Shown piece by piece: positions 35,980 to 43,967 of a stretch of DNA of 64,000 bases (position 1 is its first letter; each line of letters starts with the position of its first letter). The DNA lies in NCBI GenBank assembly GCA_050291725.1, contig JBNKKH010000003.1:43974-107973 (forward strand), given 5' to 3'. The position numbers and the translations under genes were made by a program. A model generated the notes under the pieces. The model saw nothing but the letters and a program-made list of their open reading frames with translations. It was not told the origin of the DNA and ran no database searches. Origin of the DNA: JAAGZL01 sp050291725. Lineage in GTDB: Bacteria; Pseudomonadota; Gammaproteobacteria; Chromatiales; Chromatiaceae.

Positions 35980-38292
35980 GTGTTAACAATCGCGCTCGGC
36001 GGCAACCCCAACTGTGGTAAATCCGCCCTGTTCAATCAGTTCACCGGCATACGCCAGAAGACCGGCAACTGGCCGGGAGTGACCGTAGACCGCAAAGAGG
36101 GCCGCTTCCAGCTGGAGGGCGAAGAGGTAACCATTGTTGATCTACCCGGCATCTACTCCCTTGACGCCTCATCTATCGATGAACAAATCACGCGAGACTA
36201 CCTGCTATCGGGTGATGCGGCCCTGATCGTCAATATCATTGATGCAGCCAATCTAGAGCGCAATCTCTACTTCACAGTACAGATGCGAGAGATGGGCATA
36301 CCCATGGTGGTCGCCCTCAACATGATGGACGTTGCCCGTAAACACGGCGTAGAACTGGATTTAGAGCGCCTGAGTGAACAGCTGGACTGTCCCGTGGTTC
36401 CGATAGTAGCCATCACCGGCGAAGGAGTGGATGAGCTTAAACAGCAGATTCACCAGGTAGCACACGCAGAGAAACAGCACAGCTTCCAAGTAACCCATGA
36501 AGATACTGTAGAACAGGCAATCACCGACCTGATTCCTGAATTCGCAAATCAAAACACCATTACCTCCAAGCGCTGGCTGGCTTTGAAACTTCTAGAGGGA
36601 GATGCACACGCCCAATCCCTGACCCAGCAGGATACAAAATCTAAGACTGAGAAGTGGCTGAAGATAATCCTGGATCGAGCTGGGGAAGAGGCCGACATTC
36701 ACATCGCAGATGCCCGCTATGGCCATGCCCATGCTCTGGCCCAGCAGGTGACTCATGAACGTGGCAAAGTGGGTCGAACCTTATCCGATAAAATAGACAA
36801 ACTGGTGCTCAACCGTTTTATCGGGATTCCAATTTTCATGTTTGTGATGTACCTGATGTTTATGTTCACCATAAACATAGGCGGGGCCTTTATCGACTTT
36901 TTTGATATAGCTGCCGGAGCAATATTTGTCGAAAGCCTGGGTGGATGGATGCGCTCTATCCAGATACCAGAACTGCTGACAGTGATTGTCGCAGACGGTG
37001 CCGGCGGCGGCGTTCGGGTGGTGGCCACCTTTATTCCGATCATAGCCTGTCTCTATCTGTTTCTGTCCGTACTGGAGGATACCGGTTACATGGCCCGAGC
37101 AGCATTTGTAATGGATCGTTTCATGCGCACCATCGGTCTGCCAGGAAAGGCCTTTGTGCCGATGATTGTGGGGTTTGGCTGTAACGTGCCAGCGGTAATG
37201 GCTACCCGAACCTTGGAGAATGAACGGGAGCGCAAGCTTACCATCCTAATGAATCCATTCATGTCCTGCGGCGCACGCCTACCGGTGTACGCCCTATTTG
37301 CTACGGCCTTTTTTCCTCAAAACGGACAGAACCTTATTTTTATTCTCTACCTAATTGGCATTATCGTTGCCATCCTTACCGGGCTGATCATGCGCAACAC
37401 CCTACTCTCAGGAACCAGCACAGGCTTTATGATGGAGCTACCTCCATATCATCTGCCTACCATAAAAGGTGTGGCCCTGCGCACCTGGGATCGTGTGAAA
37501 CTGTTCATACGTGGTGCCGGCAAGGTGATTATCATAATGGTCCTGGCTCTTAATGTAATAAACTCAATTGGAGTTGATGGCTCTTTTGGCAATCAGGAGA
37601 GTGATAAATCGGTGCTAAGCAAAATAGGCCAAACCATTACTCCAATCTTTGCCCCCATGGGCATTGAGCAAGATAACTGGGCTGCCACAGTTGGCATATT
37701 CACCGGCGTGCTGGCCAAAGAGGCCGTGGTGGGCACTCTGGACTCTATCTATACCCAAATCGCTGCAGAAGAGGCAGGCACAAACGCTGTTAAGGAATCA
37801 TTCGAATTCTGGCCAACCATAGAGCACGCCTTTGCCACCATCCCGGAGAATCTGTCAGGGATAGTAGACTTGGCACTTGACCCTCTGGGGCTGGACGTGG
37901 GAGAGATCAACGATAAGCAGGCGGCTGCAAAATCACAAGAGGTCAATAGCGGCATCTTCGGTGCTATGGCATCCCGCTTTGATGGTAAGTCCGGCGCCTT
38001 TGCCTATCTCCTGTTCATCCTGCTCTACTTTCCATGCGCTGCAACCATTGGCGCCATATCCCGCGAAACCGGCGGAGCCTGGGCTACCTTTGTTGCCTGC
38101 TGGACTACTGGCGTTGCCTACACCACATCAACCCTGTTTTATCAGATCGCCACTTTCTCTCGTCACCCCCAAAGCTCCACTGGCTGGATCGTAGGATTGG
38201 GCATACTTACTGTCGTCGTTATTGCCACCCTCTACACCTGGGGCAAAAAAGGGACACCAACTCCAGTTAAGCACAGTGCGGATCAGCTATGA
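35980..38292 (+). CDS. feoB: ferrous iron transport protein B
   Basis: FeoB is the inner membrane Fe2+ transporter with a cytosolic G domain. G1 is GGNPNCGKSALFNQFTG, G3 DLPGIYSL and G4 NMMD, followed by a helical spacer and about eight membrane helices with the Gate motifs GFGCNVPAVMATR and the second GCA-like region (FPCAATIGAISRE). I place the start at GTG 35980, preceded by GGAG at 35968-35971 (770 residues); a TTG at 35962 adds six residues. The stop overlaps the feoC start by four bases. Confidence 0.95.
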   Translation: MLTIALGGNPNCGKSALFNQFTGIRQKTGNWPGVTVDRKEGRFQLEGEEVTIVDLPGIYSLDASSIDEQITRDYLLSGDAALIVNIIDAANLERNLYFTVQMREMGIPMVVALNMMDVARKHGVELDLERLSEQLDCPVVPIVAITGEGVDELKQQIHQVAHAEKQHSFQVTHEDTVEQAITDLIPEFANQNTITSKRWLALKLLEGDAHAQSLTQQDTKSKTEKWLKIILDRAGEEADIHIADARYGHAHALAQQVTHERGKVGRTLSDKIDKLVLNRFIGIPIFMFVMYLMFMFTINIGGAFIDFFDIAAGAIFVESLGGWMRSIQIPELLTVIVADGAGGGVRVVATFIPIIACLYLFLSVLEDTGYMARAAFVMDRFMRTIGLPGKAFVPMIVGFGCNVPAVMATRTLENERERKLTILMNPFMSCGARLPVYALFATAFFPQNGQNLIFILYLIGIIVAILTGLIMRNTLLSGTSTGFMMELPPYHLPTIKGVALRTWDRVKLFIRGAGKVIIIMVLALNVINSIGVDGSFGNQESDKSVLSKIGQTITPIFAPMGIEQDNWAATVGIFTGVLAKEAVVGTLDSIYTQIAAEEAGTNAVKESFEFWPTIEHAFATIPENLSGIVDLALDPLGLDVGEINDKQAAAKSQEVNSGIFGAMASRFDGKSGAFAYLLFILLYFPCAATIGAISRETGGAWATFVACWTTGVAYTTSTLFYQIATFSRHPQSSTGWIVGLGILTVVVIATLYTWGKKGTPTPVKHSADQL

Positions 38293-38558
38293 TCCTTTCA
38301 GATATCAAACAGTATCTATCCCAACGCGGCAGCACTTCGCTGTCTGATATATCAACACATTTCGACACAGACCCCGATGCCATGCGCGGCATGTTAGAGC
38401 AATGGATTCGCAAAGGCTTGGTCACGAAACATGTCGCCAGCTCAGCTTGCAACAGCAGCTGTAACAAGTGTGATACAGAAGCTACTGAACTCTATCAATG
38501 GGTTGGCGTTGCCGGCAGCAGCATCACTATCAAATCAGACTGCAGTTTGGATAATTAA
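38289..38558 (+). CDS. feoC: FeoC-like protein
   Basis: An 89-residue protein with an N-terminal winged-helix (ILSDIKQYLSQRGSTSLSDI) and a cysteine cluster at about residues 55-61 (CNSSCNKC), which in FeoC of enterobacteria binds an oxygen-sensitive iron-sulfur cluster and modulates FeoB. It is coupled to feoB by an ATGA overlap. No terminator is evident after it. Confidence 0.88.
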   Translation: MILSDIKQYLSQRGSTSLSDISTHFDTDPDAMRGMLEQWIRKGLVTKHVASSACNSSCNKCDTEATELYQWVGVAGSSITIKSDCSLDN

Positions 38559-38592
38559 AGCCAATAGCTGCCTGCATCAACTCCGCTAAAGC

Positions 38593-38886
38593 CTATTTAC
38601 AGTAGGAGTTACACTCACGATAAGCCACGCTACACAGCTTAACCCCTTCTGGAGTTACGAATTTTACGCCGTTGATATTGGTTCTGGTATATTTTGCCAT
38701 ACAGCTTTTTTTCTTGGCCTTACACTTATCCGCACAAGAGTCTGCTTGAGCCAGCAACAAAACTGCTTCGGCTGATTGATTTTCTTCGAGTAAGCTATTT
38801 GCGCTTGCACTAACAGTGAAGCAAACAGACAGTGTTATAACTAAATAACAAACCGCACCAGTTAAATATTTTTTTGTTTTATTCAT
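38593..38886 (-). CDS. small secreted cysteine-rich hypothetical protein
   Basis: A 97-residue protein with an N-terminal signal peptide (basic NKTKKY then a hydrophobic stretch to about residue 30). The mature part carries six cysteines in the pattern CADKCKAKKKSC ... LCSVAYRECNSYC, consistent with disulfides or metal binding in the periplasm. No family was recognised. It converges with feoC and lies beside the 82-residue membrane protein gene on the same strand, 37 bases apart. Confidence 0.65.
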   Translation of the reverse strand: MNKTKKYLTGAVCYLVITLSVCFTVSASANSLLEENQSAEAVLLLAQADSCADKCKAKKKSCMAKYTRTNINGVKFVTPEGVKLCSVAYRECNSYCK

Positions 38887-38923
38887 TTGTGTTTCCCCAA
38901 TAAACGAACCGCTAATAATTATT

Positions 38924-39172
38924 CTAAATTGTTACCACAACAACAAACAGACACACCAATACCACAATAATCCGCCACATCTGTGACAGATCAACGCCAA
39001 CCAGAGCCAGTAGTTTATTGGTATGGTGCACTGTAACCAGACCGGCCAGCATTAACCAAAAACCAACTAGGCTATCGTCTCCGAAAAAAGCATCTAGAGC
39101 GGCCACCCAAAACAGGGCGCCCAATACCCAAGAAGCAATAATCATCCATAGTGGAGAATCAATATTGCCCAT
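38924..39172 (-). CDS. small membrane protein, hypothetical
   Basis: An 82-residue protein with about three hydrophobic segments (MIIASWVLGALFWVAALDAF, GFWLMLAGLVTVHHTNKLLA, IIVVLVCLFVVVVTI). A conserved-looking HH pair sits between segments. Function unknown. It may be cotranscribed with the cysteine-rich protein gene. Confidence 0.6.
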   Translation of the reverse strand: MGNIDSPLWMIIASWVLGALFWVAALDAFFGDDSLVGFWLMLAGLVTVHHTNKLLALVGVDLSQMWRIIVVLVCLFVVVVTI

Positions 39173-39226
39173 AGAGCCCTGCTGTTATTCCTGAGGATAT
39201 TGGGTGTTGTCGCTACTCTCTTCAGC

Positions 39227-39358
39227 CTTAGCGCTTTTTTTACCGGACATATTCATATATTCGAACTCACTCGGCGCAGTCTCGTTCTTGTATGTGCCAG
39301 CAGTTGCTCCGTACTTGATGACCCCCAGTTTGGAGAGTATTTCCAGAATTTTTTTCAC
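39227..39358 (-). CDS. possible 43-residue small protein
   Basis: A GTG-started frame below the usual length limit: MKKILEILSKLGVIKYGATA followed by a polar, Lys-rich tail ending in KKKR. A GGGGG stretch lies about nine bases before the GTG on this strand and could serve as ribosome-binding site. It precedes two other small genes in the same direction. The frame has a plausible amphipathic helix, but no homologue is known to me. Confidence 0.35.
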
Positions 39359-39542
39359 CGTTTAGCCCCCGATTGACTAAATTTATAGTTATAGATTTAT
39401 CTGGTAATTGTGGTAGGTATATTTTTATCTATCTGTCTGTTTAAGCTCCCAGAGCACAGAAAACGGCTAATAAAGCTAGTTTCTTGTACCGCTAAGTTAT
39501 AACAAAAAAGCACACAATCCACCATTTGTAGAGATAACCAGT

Positions 39543-40378
39543 ATGTTTTGTCCCGAATGCGGAACAGAATTAAAACAAAACGCAAAATTTTACGCTAATT
39601 GTGGTAACAAACTATCTGATGAAGCAATAAAACAGCCTGAAGCCACTGCGCCAGCAGTAAAACCTAAATGGAAAAAAGTTGTAACCTGGGTATTTCTCTG
39701 CATAGTCGGCATTATAGCCCTGGCAACTTTAACCACGTCAGGGTTGATGGATCCGGTTGAGGCCATCTCCAGGCATTGCGCACGGGAGATATCGATACTG
39801 CTTACCAACAAACCTCGGCAGATTTCCGGGCGAATACCCCCCTAGCGTTATTTAAAAAATTTGTCGCTGCATATCCCATACTATACAGTCACACCTCTTT
39901 TAGCATGGAGAAACGTGGCTTTGAGGGTAACAGCGGTGAGGTAACCGGTTATTTGTTAATTGATGGCGAGGAGCATTCACGCATTGAATTTCTCATGGCT
40001 AAGAACGATGACTCCTGGAAAATACGGGGAATTCACATAAAATCGGTACTAATTACCCCCGTTACCGAACATTTAGCCGCTTTACGCAATAAAAACATTG
40101 AGGAAGCTTACAAATACACCTCTGAGGTATTTCGGGCAAATACAGATATGCCAGCATTTCAAAAGTTTGTAGAAAACTATCCGGTTTTAACTGGCCACAC
40201 CACATTCAATAGTGATCTGGCCAACCAACAGGGAGATAAAGGACGGATCACAGGTTATCTTCTATGGAGTAACAAGAAAGTCGCCTGGGTAGAATTTATA
40301 ATGACTAAGGAAAGTGGTGACTGGAAAATATATAGCATGCAGCTAAAAAAACCTGAACAAGCGCCTAATAACCAATAA
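39543..40378 (+). pseudogene. zinc-ribbon membrane protein, frameshifted
   Basis: Two frames read as one gene. The first (39543-39775) encodes a zinc ribbon MFCPECGTELK...ANCG, a membrane helix (VTWVFLCIVGIIALATLTT) and the start of a repeat domain (DPVEAIS). The second (39776 on) continues with LRTGDIDTAYQQTSADFRAN. The second domain copy in the same protein, TEHLAALRNKNIEEAYKYTS, shows how the two should join: EAIS(x)AL. One base is missing near 39766-39771 (TCTCCAGG). Also the second zinc knuckle reads FYANCG where FCxxCG is usual, one base from Cys. Either decay or a sequencing error. Confidence 0.7.
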
Positions 40379-40453
40379 AAACAATATAGTTAGGTTATAC
40401 GAATAAATAATGGTTTAATCTTCATGGTGTAACCTAGTCTCATGTGTGCTGTT

Positions 40454-40553
40454 GCTCAGCTCTCTGGCTAAAGCAAGTTGGTTGCAACAACGAACCAAGC
40501 TGAGTTGATAGGACGGACAAAAACCACTTGCTTTCAGCGGTTTTTTGTGGTCC
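40454..40553 (+). ncRNA. structured leader candidate before the VPLPA-CTERM gene
   Basis: Nested pairing is visible: CTCAGC (40455-40460) with GCTGAG (40499-40504), inside it TTGGTT (40478-40483) with AACCAA (40493-40498). A second long hairpin follows, GGAC...AAAAACC with GGTTTTTT...GTCC (40515-40553). It resembles a leader with a terminator-like stem, but no known riboswitch motif was recognised. The rest of the 260-base gap 40379-40638 holds only AT-rich sequence. Confidence 0.4.
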
Positions 40554-40638
40554 AATTACAATACGTGTAAATGCCTTTTTTCTGGGCACAAAGACATTAG
40601 CTTAGCATCAGACTAAGTTAGTTTTGGGGAATAATGAG

Positions 40639-41145
40639 ATGAAAAAGTTTAAGTTGGCAAGCCTAGCAGCAATCGCCGCACTGCTGTTCGTATCGAGCGC
40701 TAATGCGGCCACCTATGAAGGCACATTCACATTCACTGGACCCGGACAGTCATATGATATCGGTGGTTTCCTTACTGGCGGTCAAACGGTAGACATCTAC
40801 TACAACGTAGACATTGAACTTGCGACCGGCCTACAAATGCTCATGGAGGCGTGGAACTATAGCACTCAGGCATTAACAGGCTTAGATCCCCTTACAATAA
40901 CGCTCTACGATCAGTTCGACATGTCTGGAAATCAGTTGTCATACTCAGTGCTACCAGGGACAGATGATTTTGCAAGCGGTTTTGCGCCAGCAGGTGAGTA
41001 TAGCATTTGGATATCTGGAACAGCTCTCGCAAATGGCGGGGCCTACCAGGTTAAGCTGTCGTCGGTTCCCCTACCAGCCGCGTTCTGGCTATTCGGTTCT
41101 GCTCTGGTGGGATTTGTTGGCTTTGGTCGTCGCAAGACCGTATAA
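40639..41145 (+). CDS. VPLPA-CTERM sorting domain protein
   Basis: A 168-residue secreted protein. Residues 1-24 are a signal peptide (MKKFKLASLAAIAALLFVSS, ending ANA). The C-terminus has the tripartite sorting signal: VPLPAAFWLFGSALVGFVGF and then GRRK, that is, a VPLPA motif, a membrane helix and a basic tail. Such proteins are processed by exosortase-type enzymes in biofilm-forming Gram-negative bacteria. The middle is beta-rich without a known domain. I chose the ATG at 40639, nine bases after GGGGA; a TTG at 40624 would add five residues. No exosortase gene is in the window. Confidence 0.85.
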   Translation: MKKFKLASLAAIAALLFVSSANAATYEGTFTFTGPGQSYDIGGFLTGGQTVDIYYNVDIELATGLQMLMEAWNYSTQALTGLDPLTITLYDQFDMSGNQLSYSVLPGTDDFASGFAPAGEYSIWISGTALANGGAYQVKLSSVPLPAAFWLFGSALVGFVGFGRRKTV

Positions 41146-41165
41146 AGCTAAGAAACATCATGTTT

Positions 41166-41192
41166 AAAAAGGAGGCGTAAGCCTCCTTTTTT
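41166..41192. terminator. bidirectional intrinsic terminator
   Basis: AAAAAGGAGGC-gtaa-GCCTCCTTTTTT: a perfect stem with T-runs on both strands between the convergent VPLPA-CTERM and DUF2835 genes. Confidence 0.92.
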
Positions 41193-41202
41193 GTTGCCTG
41201 AG

Positions 41203-41427
41203 TTATGCCAACCTGCGAATACTTATCAGGCTGTTGTTCTCATTCAGCACCATCTCAAACCTGCCACGAACCCCATATGCAGTTACAAATTGCCTTAGAT
41301 TAACTGCTGGAAAACGTACACGGCGCCCATCTTCCGCCTGCACTAATACGGAATGAGCGCTACCGCTATAGTTACGCAGATACTCTTCTTTGGGGATATC
41401 GATATAGAAGCGAATCTTCGATGCCAT
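41203..41427 (-). CDS. DUF2835 family protein
   Basis: A 74-residue protein matching the pattern of the gammaproteobacterial DUF2835 family: a beta-rich fold with YLRNYSGSAHSVLVQAEDGR, RRVRFPAVNLRQFVTAYGV and RGRFEMVLNENN. The function is unknown. It lies 31 bases after the SPOR gene on the same strand and may be cotranscribed with it. Confidence 0.8.
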   Translation of the reverse strand: MASKIRFYIDIPKEEYLRNYSGSAHSVLVQAEDGRRVRFPAVNLRQFVTAYGVRGRFEMVLNENNSLISIRRLA

Positions 41428-41458
41428 ATCAACACTGCTCGTTGCTGGGTGAAGGTGG

Positions 41459-42070
41459 TTATTTTCTATACTTAATGATCAAACTGCTGATCTTCTTCTG
41501 CTTCAACTTGGTTCGCAGGGCGTTAACCTGCGCCCGGTCATAGGGTCCACTGCGAACCCGATGAAAAACATCACCGCCTTTTATGCTGACTTTTTGTATC
41601 TCTGCCTGAATTCCAACCAGAGCCAGACTGGCTTTAAGGCGGTCTGCATCTACATATTTGCGGAATGACCCCATCTGTAGCATATACCCGACCGAAGCAT
41701 CTGTGGAGACTGCCGTTGATTCCGCAACCCCTTTTGTCTCTACCTTGGGGCTTTTAGGCTCATCAACCGGATCAGGTACCACCACCTCCATCTCAGGAAG
41801 AATGGTATAGAAATCAAATCTAGGCTTGGGGGCTTCCGGCTCTTTCTCTGCCTTTTTTTCCGCAACTACCGTCCTCTTTTTCTCTTGTTTGGTAGAATTG
41901 GCCTGCATCGAAGCTAAAGGTCCAGACGGAGTTAGTTTCAGCCATATCAAACCAGAAACAAAGGCACCAACTAGCAAACCGGCTACAAACCATATCCAGC
42001 CCGGTTTCTGCTGTTTCTTCTGCTGCTGCTTGCTAGCTGGATGCGCCCTGCTTTTATAATCCTTTGCCAT
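41459..42070 (-). CDS. SPOR domain protein (FtsN-like)
   Basis: A 203-residue inner membrane protein: a basic cytosolic N-terminus, one membrane helix (about residues 27-47, WIWFVAGLLVGAFVSGLIWL), a Lys/Glu/Pro-rich linker and a C-terminal SPOR domain (GYMLQMGSFRKYVDADRL ... GPYDRAQVNALRTKL) that binds denuded peptidoglycan at the septum. The order priA-argS-SPOR is known from Pseudomonas, where hslVU follows; here hslVU is absent and DUF2835 is next. It starts two bases after the argS stop. Confidence 0.9.
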   Translation of the reverse strand: MAKDYKSRAHPASKQQQKKQQKPGWIWFVAGLLVGAFVSGLIWLKLTPSGPLASMQANSTKQEKKRTVVAEKKAEKEPEAPKPRFDFYTILPEMEVVVPDPVDEPKSPKVETKGVAESTAVSTDASVGYMLQMGSFRKYVDADRLKASLALVGIQAEIQKVSIKGGDVFHRVRSGPYDRAQVNALRTKLKQKKISSLIIKYRK

Positions 42071-42072
42071 AG

Positions 42073-43833
42073 CTACATACTCTCAGGTGCGCTCACACCA
42101 AGCAAATTCAAACCATTTCTTAACGTCTGCCGTACCGCCAAAATAAGTTTAATTCTAGCGTCACGCAACCCCTCATCCTCCACCAGAAATTGATGAGCGT
42201 TATAGTAGGTATGAAAATCGTTGGCCAGATCACGCAGATAGTGGGAGAGCTGATGTGGCTCTTCGTTAAGCGCTGACATCTCAACCACTTCAGGATAGCG
42301 CGCGAGGCGCTTGAGAAGCTGTAGCTCATGCTCTTCAGTAAGCCGCTCCAGGTTAGCAGCACCAACGCTTATCTCCACAGAAATCTTTTTCTCCGCAGCC
42401 TGCCGCAACACGCTGCACACCCGGGCATGGGCATACTGCACATAGTAGACAGGATTATCGCTGGATTGAGATTTGGCCAGATCCAGATCAAAATCCAGAT
42501 GCTGTTCACACTTGCGCATTACATAGAAAAAGCGGGCCGCATCTGCTCCCACCTCTTTCCGCAACTCACGCAGGGTTACGAAAGAGCCGGAGCGGGTAGA
42601 CATCTGCACCTTCTCCCCACTTCGATATAGATTGGCAAACTGCACCAACAGCACATCAAGCTTGGATGGGTCAGAACCTAAAGCCTGCAACGCAGCCTTA
42701 ACCCTGGGCACATAGCCGTGATGATCAGCACCCCACACATCGATCACCCGCTCAAAACCGCGCTCAAGCTTATCCATGTGGTAAGCGATATCTGATGCGA
42801 AATAGGTGGTCTGGCCATTATCCCGCTCTACTACTCGATCCTTCTCATCACCAAAATCGGTGGAGCGAAACCAGAGAGCTCCTTCTTTCTCATAGATATG
42901 TCCTTCTGCGCGCAGACGCTCGACAGCCTTGTTCACCGCCCCACTCTGCATAAGGGTACGCTCTGAGTACCACTCATCATATTTGACCCCAAACAGCTCC
43001 AGATCGTCTCTGATGTCATCGAGGATGGTGTTCAACCCCAACTCAAACACAAAGCGGTAGCGATTATCCCCCAGCAGCCGCTTGGCGCTGGCAATCAATG
43101 CGTCAATATGGACCTCTTTATCACCACCCTCTGGCTCATCTGCAGGCACTTCGGCATACACCTCTTCAGCAGCGTGGCGATAGTTATCTCCATGCTCCCG
43201 ATGCAGGGTGGCCGCTATATCCCAGATGTAATCACCCTTATAGCCATTTTCCGGAAACTTTATCTCTTCGTCGCACAGCTCCAGATAGCGCAACCATACA
43301 CTGGTACCAAGGATATCCATTTGACGACCGGCATCATTAACATAGTACTCACGGTGCACATCAAACCCGATCGCCTCCAGCAGATCAGCGACCACAGCAC
43401 CATAGGCTGCGCCACGACCATGCCCAACATGCAGTGGACCGGTAGGATTGGCTGAGACAAACTCAACCTGAACCCGCATACCAGCACCTAAATTGCTGCG
43501 GCCAAAATCGTGGCCCTCGCTCAATATTTTTGGAACCAGAGCGTAGTTCGCATCAGACGAAAGATAGAAATTGATAAATCCAGGACCAGCAATCTCAACC
43601 TTGGACACCTCAGGTGACTCTGGCAGCGCCGCAACTATCTTCTCTGCCAAATCGCGTGGCTTACAGCGTGCCACCTTAGCCAAAACCATGGCAATATTGC
43701 AGGCAAAATCACCATGCTGCGCATCTCTGGCCCGCTCAATGATAGGCTCTTGCTCAGGGGACTCAGGAAGTACGCCTGCAGCAACAATCTGTTCTAGCGC
43801 CAGGGATATCAGTCGCTGAATTTTCTCTTTCAT
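42073..43833 (-). CDS. argS: arginyl-tRNA synthetase
   Basis: A 586-residue class I synthetase that charges tRNA-Arg. HIGH signature: FVSANPTGPLHVGHGRGAAY (about residues 127-146). The KMSKS-like loop reads VQMSTRSGSF, as in other ArgRS of this type. The N-terminal Add-1 domain and a C-terminal DALR anticodon-binding domain (YYVQYAHARVCSVLRQA onward) are complete. It is cotranscribed with the SPOR gene downstream; the priA gene upstream is 134 bases away. Confidence 0.97.
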   Translation of the reverse strand: MKEKIQRLISLALEQIVAAGVLPESPEQEPIIERARDAQHGDFACNIAMVLAKVARCKPRDLAEKIVAALPESPEVSKVEIAGPGFINFYLSSDANYALVPKILSEGHDFGRSNLGAGMRVQVEFVSANPTGPLHVGHGRGAAYGAVVADLLEAIGFDVHREYYVNDAGRQMDILGTSVWLRYLELCDEEIKFPENGYKGDYIWDIAATLHREHGDNYRHAAEEVYAEVPADEPEGGDKEVHIDALIASAKRLLGDNRYRFVFELGLNTILDDIRDDLELFGVKYDEWYSERTLMQSGAVNKAVERLRAEGHIYEKEGALWFRSTDFGDEKDRVVERDNGQTTYFASDIAYHMDKLERGFERVIDVWGADHHGYVPRVKAALQALGSDPSKLDVLLVQFANLYRSGEKVQMSTRSGSFVTLRELRKEVGADAARFFYVMRKCEQHLDFDLDLAKSQSSDNPVYYVQYAHARVCSVLRQAAEKKISVEISVGAANLERLTEEHELQLLKRLARYPEVVEMSALNEEPHQLSHYLRDLANDFHTYYNAHQFLVEDEGLRDARIKLILAVRQTLRNGLNLLGVSAPESM

Positions 43834-43967
43834 TCTCTACTCAAAAACGGCTGTAATAAATTTGCGTAAGGATAACATACTGGGAAGGCTCCATGGATTA
43901 CTGTTTTGATCTCAGTGGAAACGAACCGAAGCAAAATTTGTGCGTAAAAAATTCCGTTAGCAGTGAT

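Noticed and set aside
40555..40600. Sigma-54 promoter before the VPLPA-CTERM gene
   Set aside because: TGGGCAC is present, but the GC of the -12 element is not at the required ten-base spacing.
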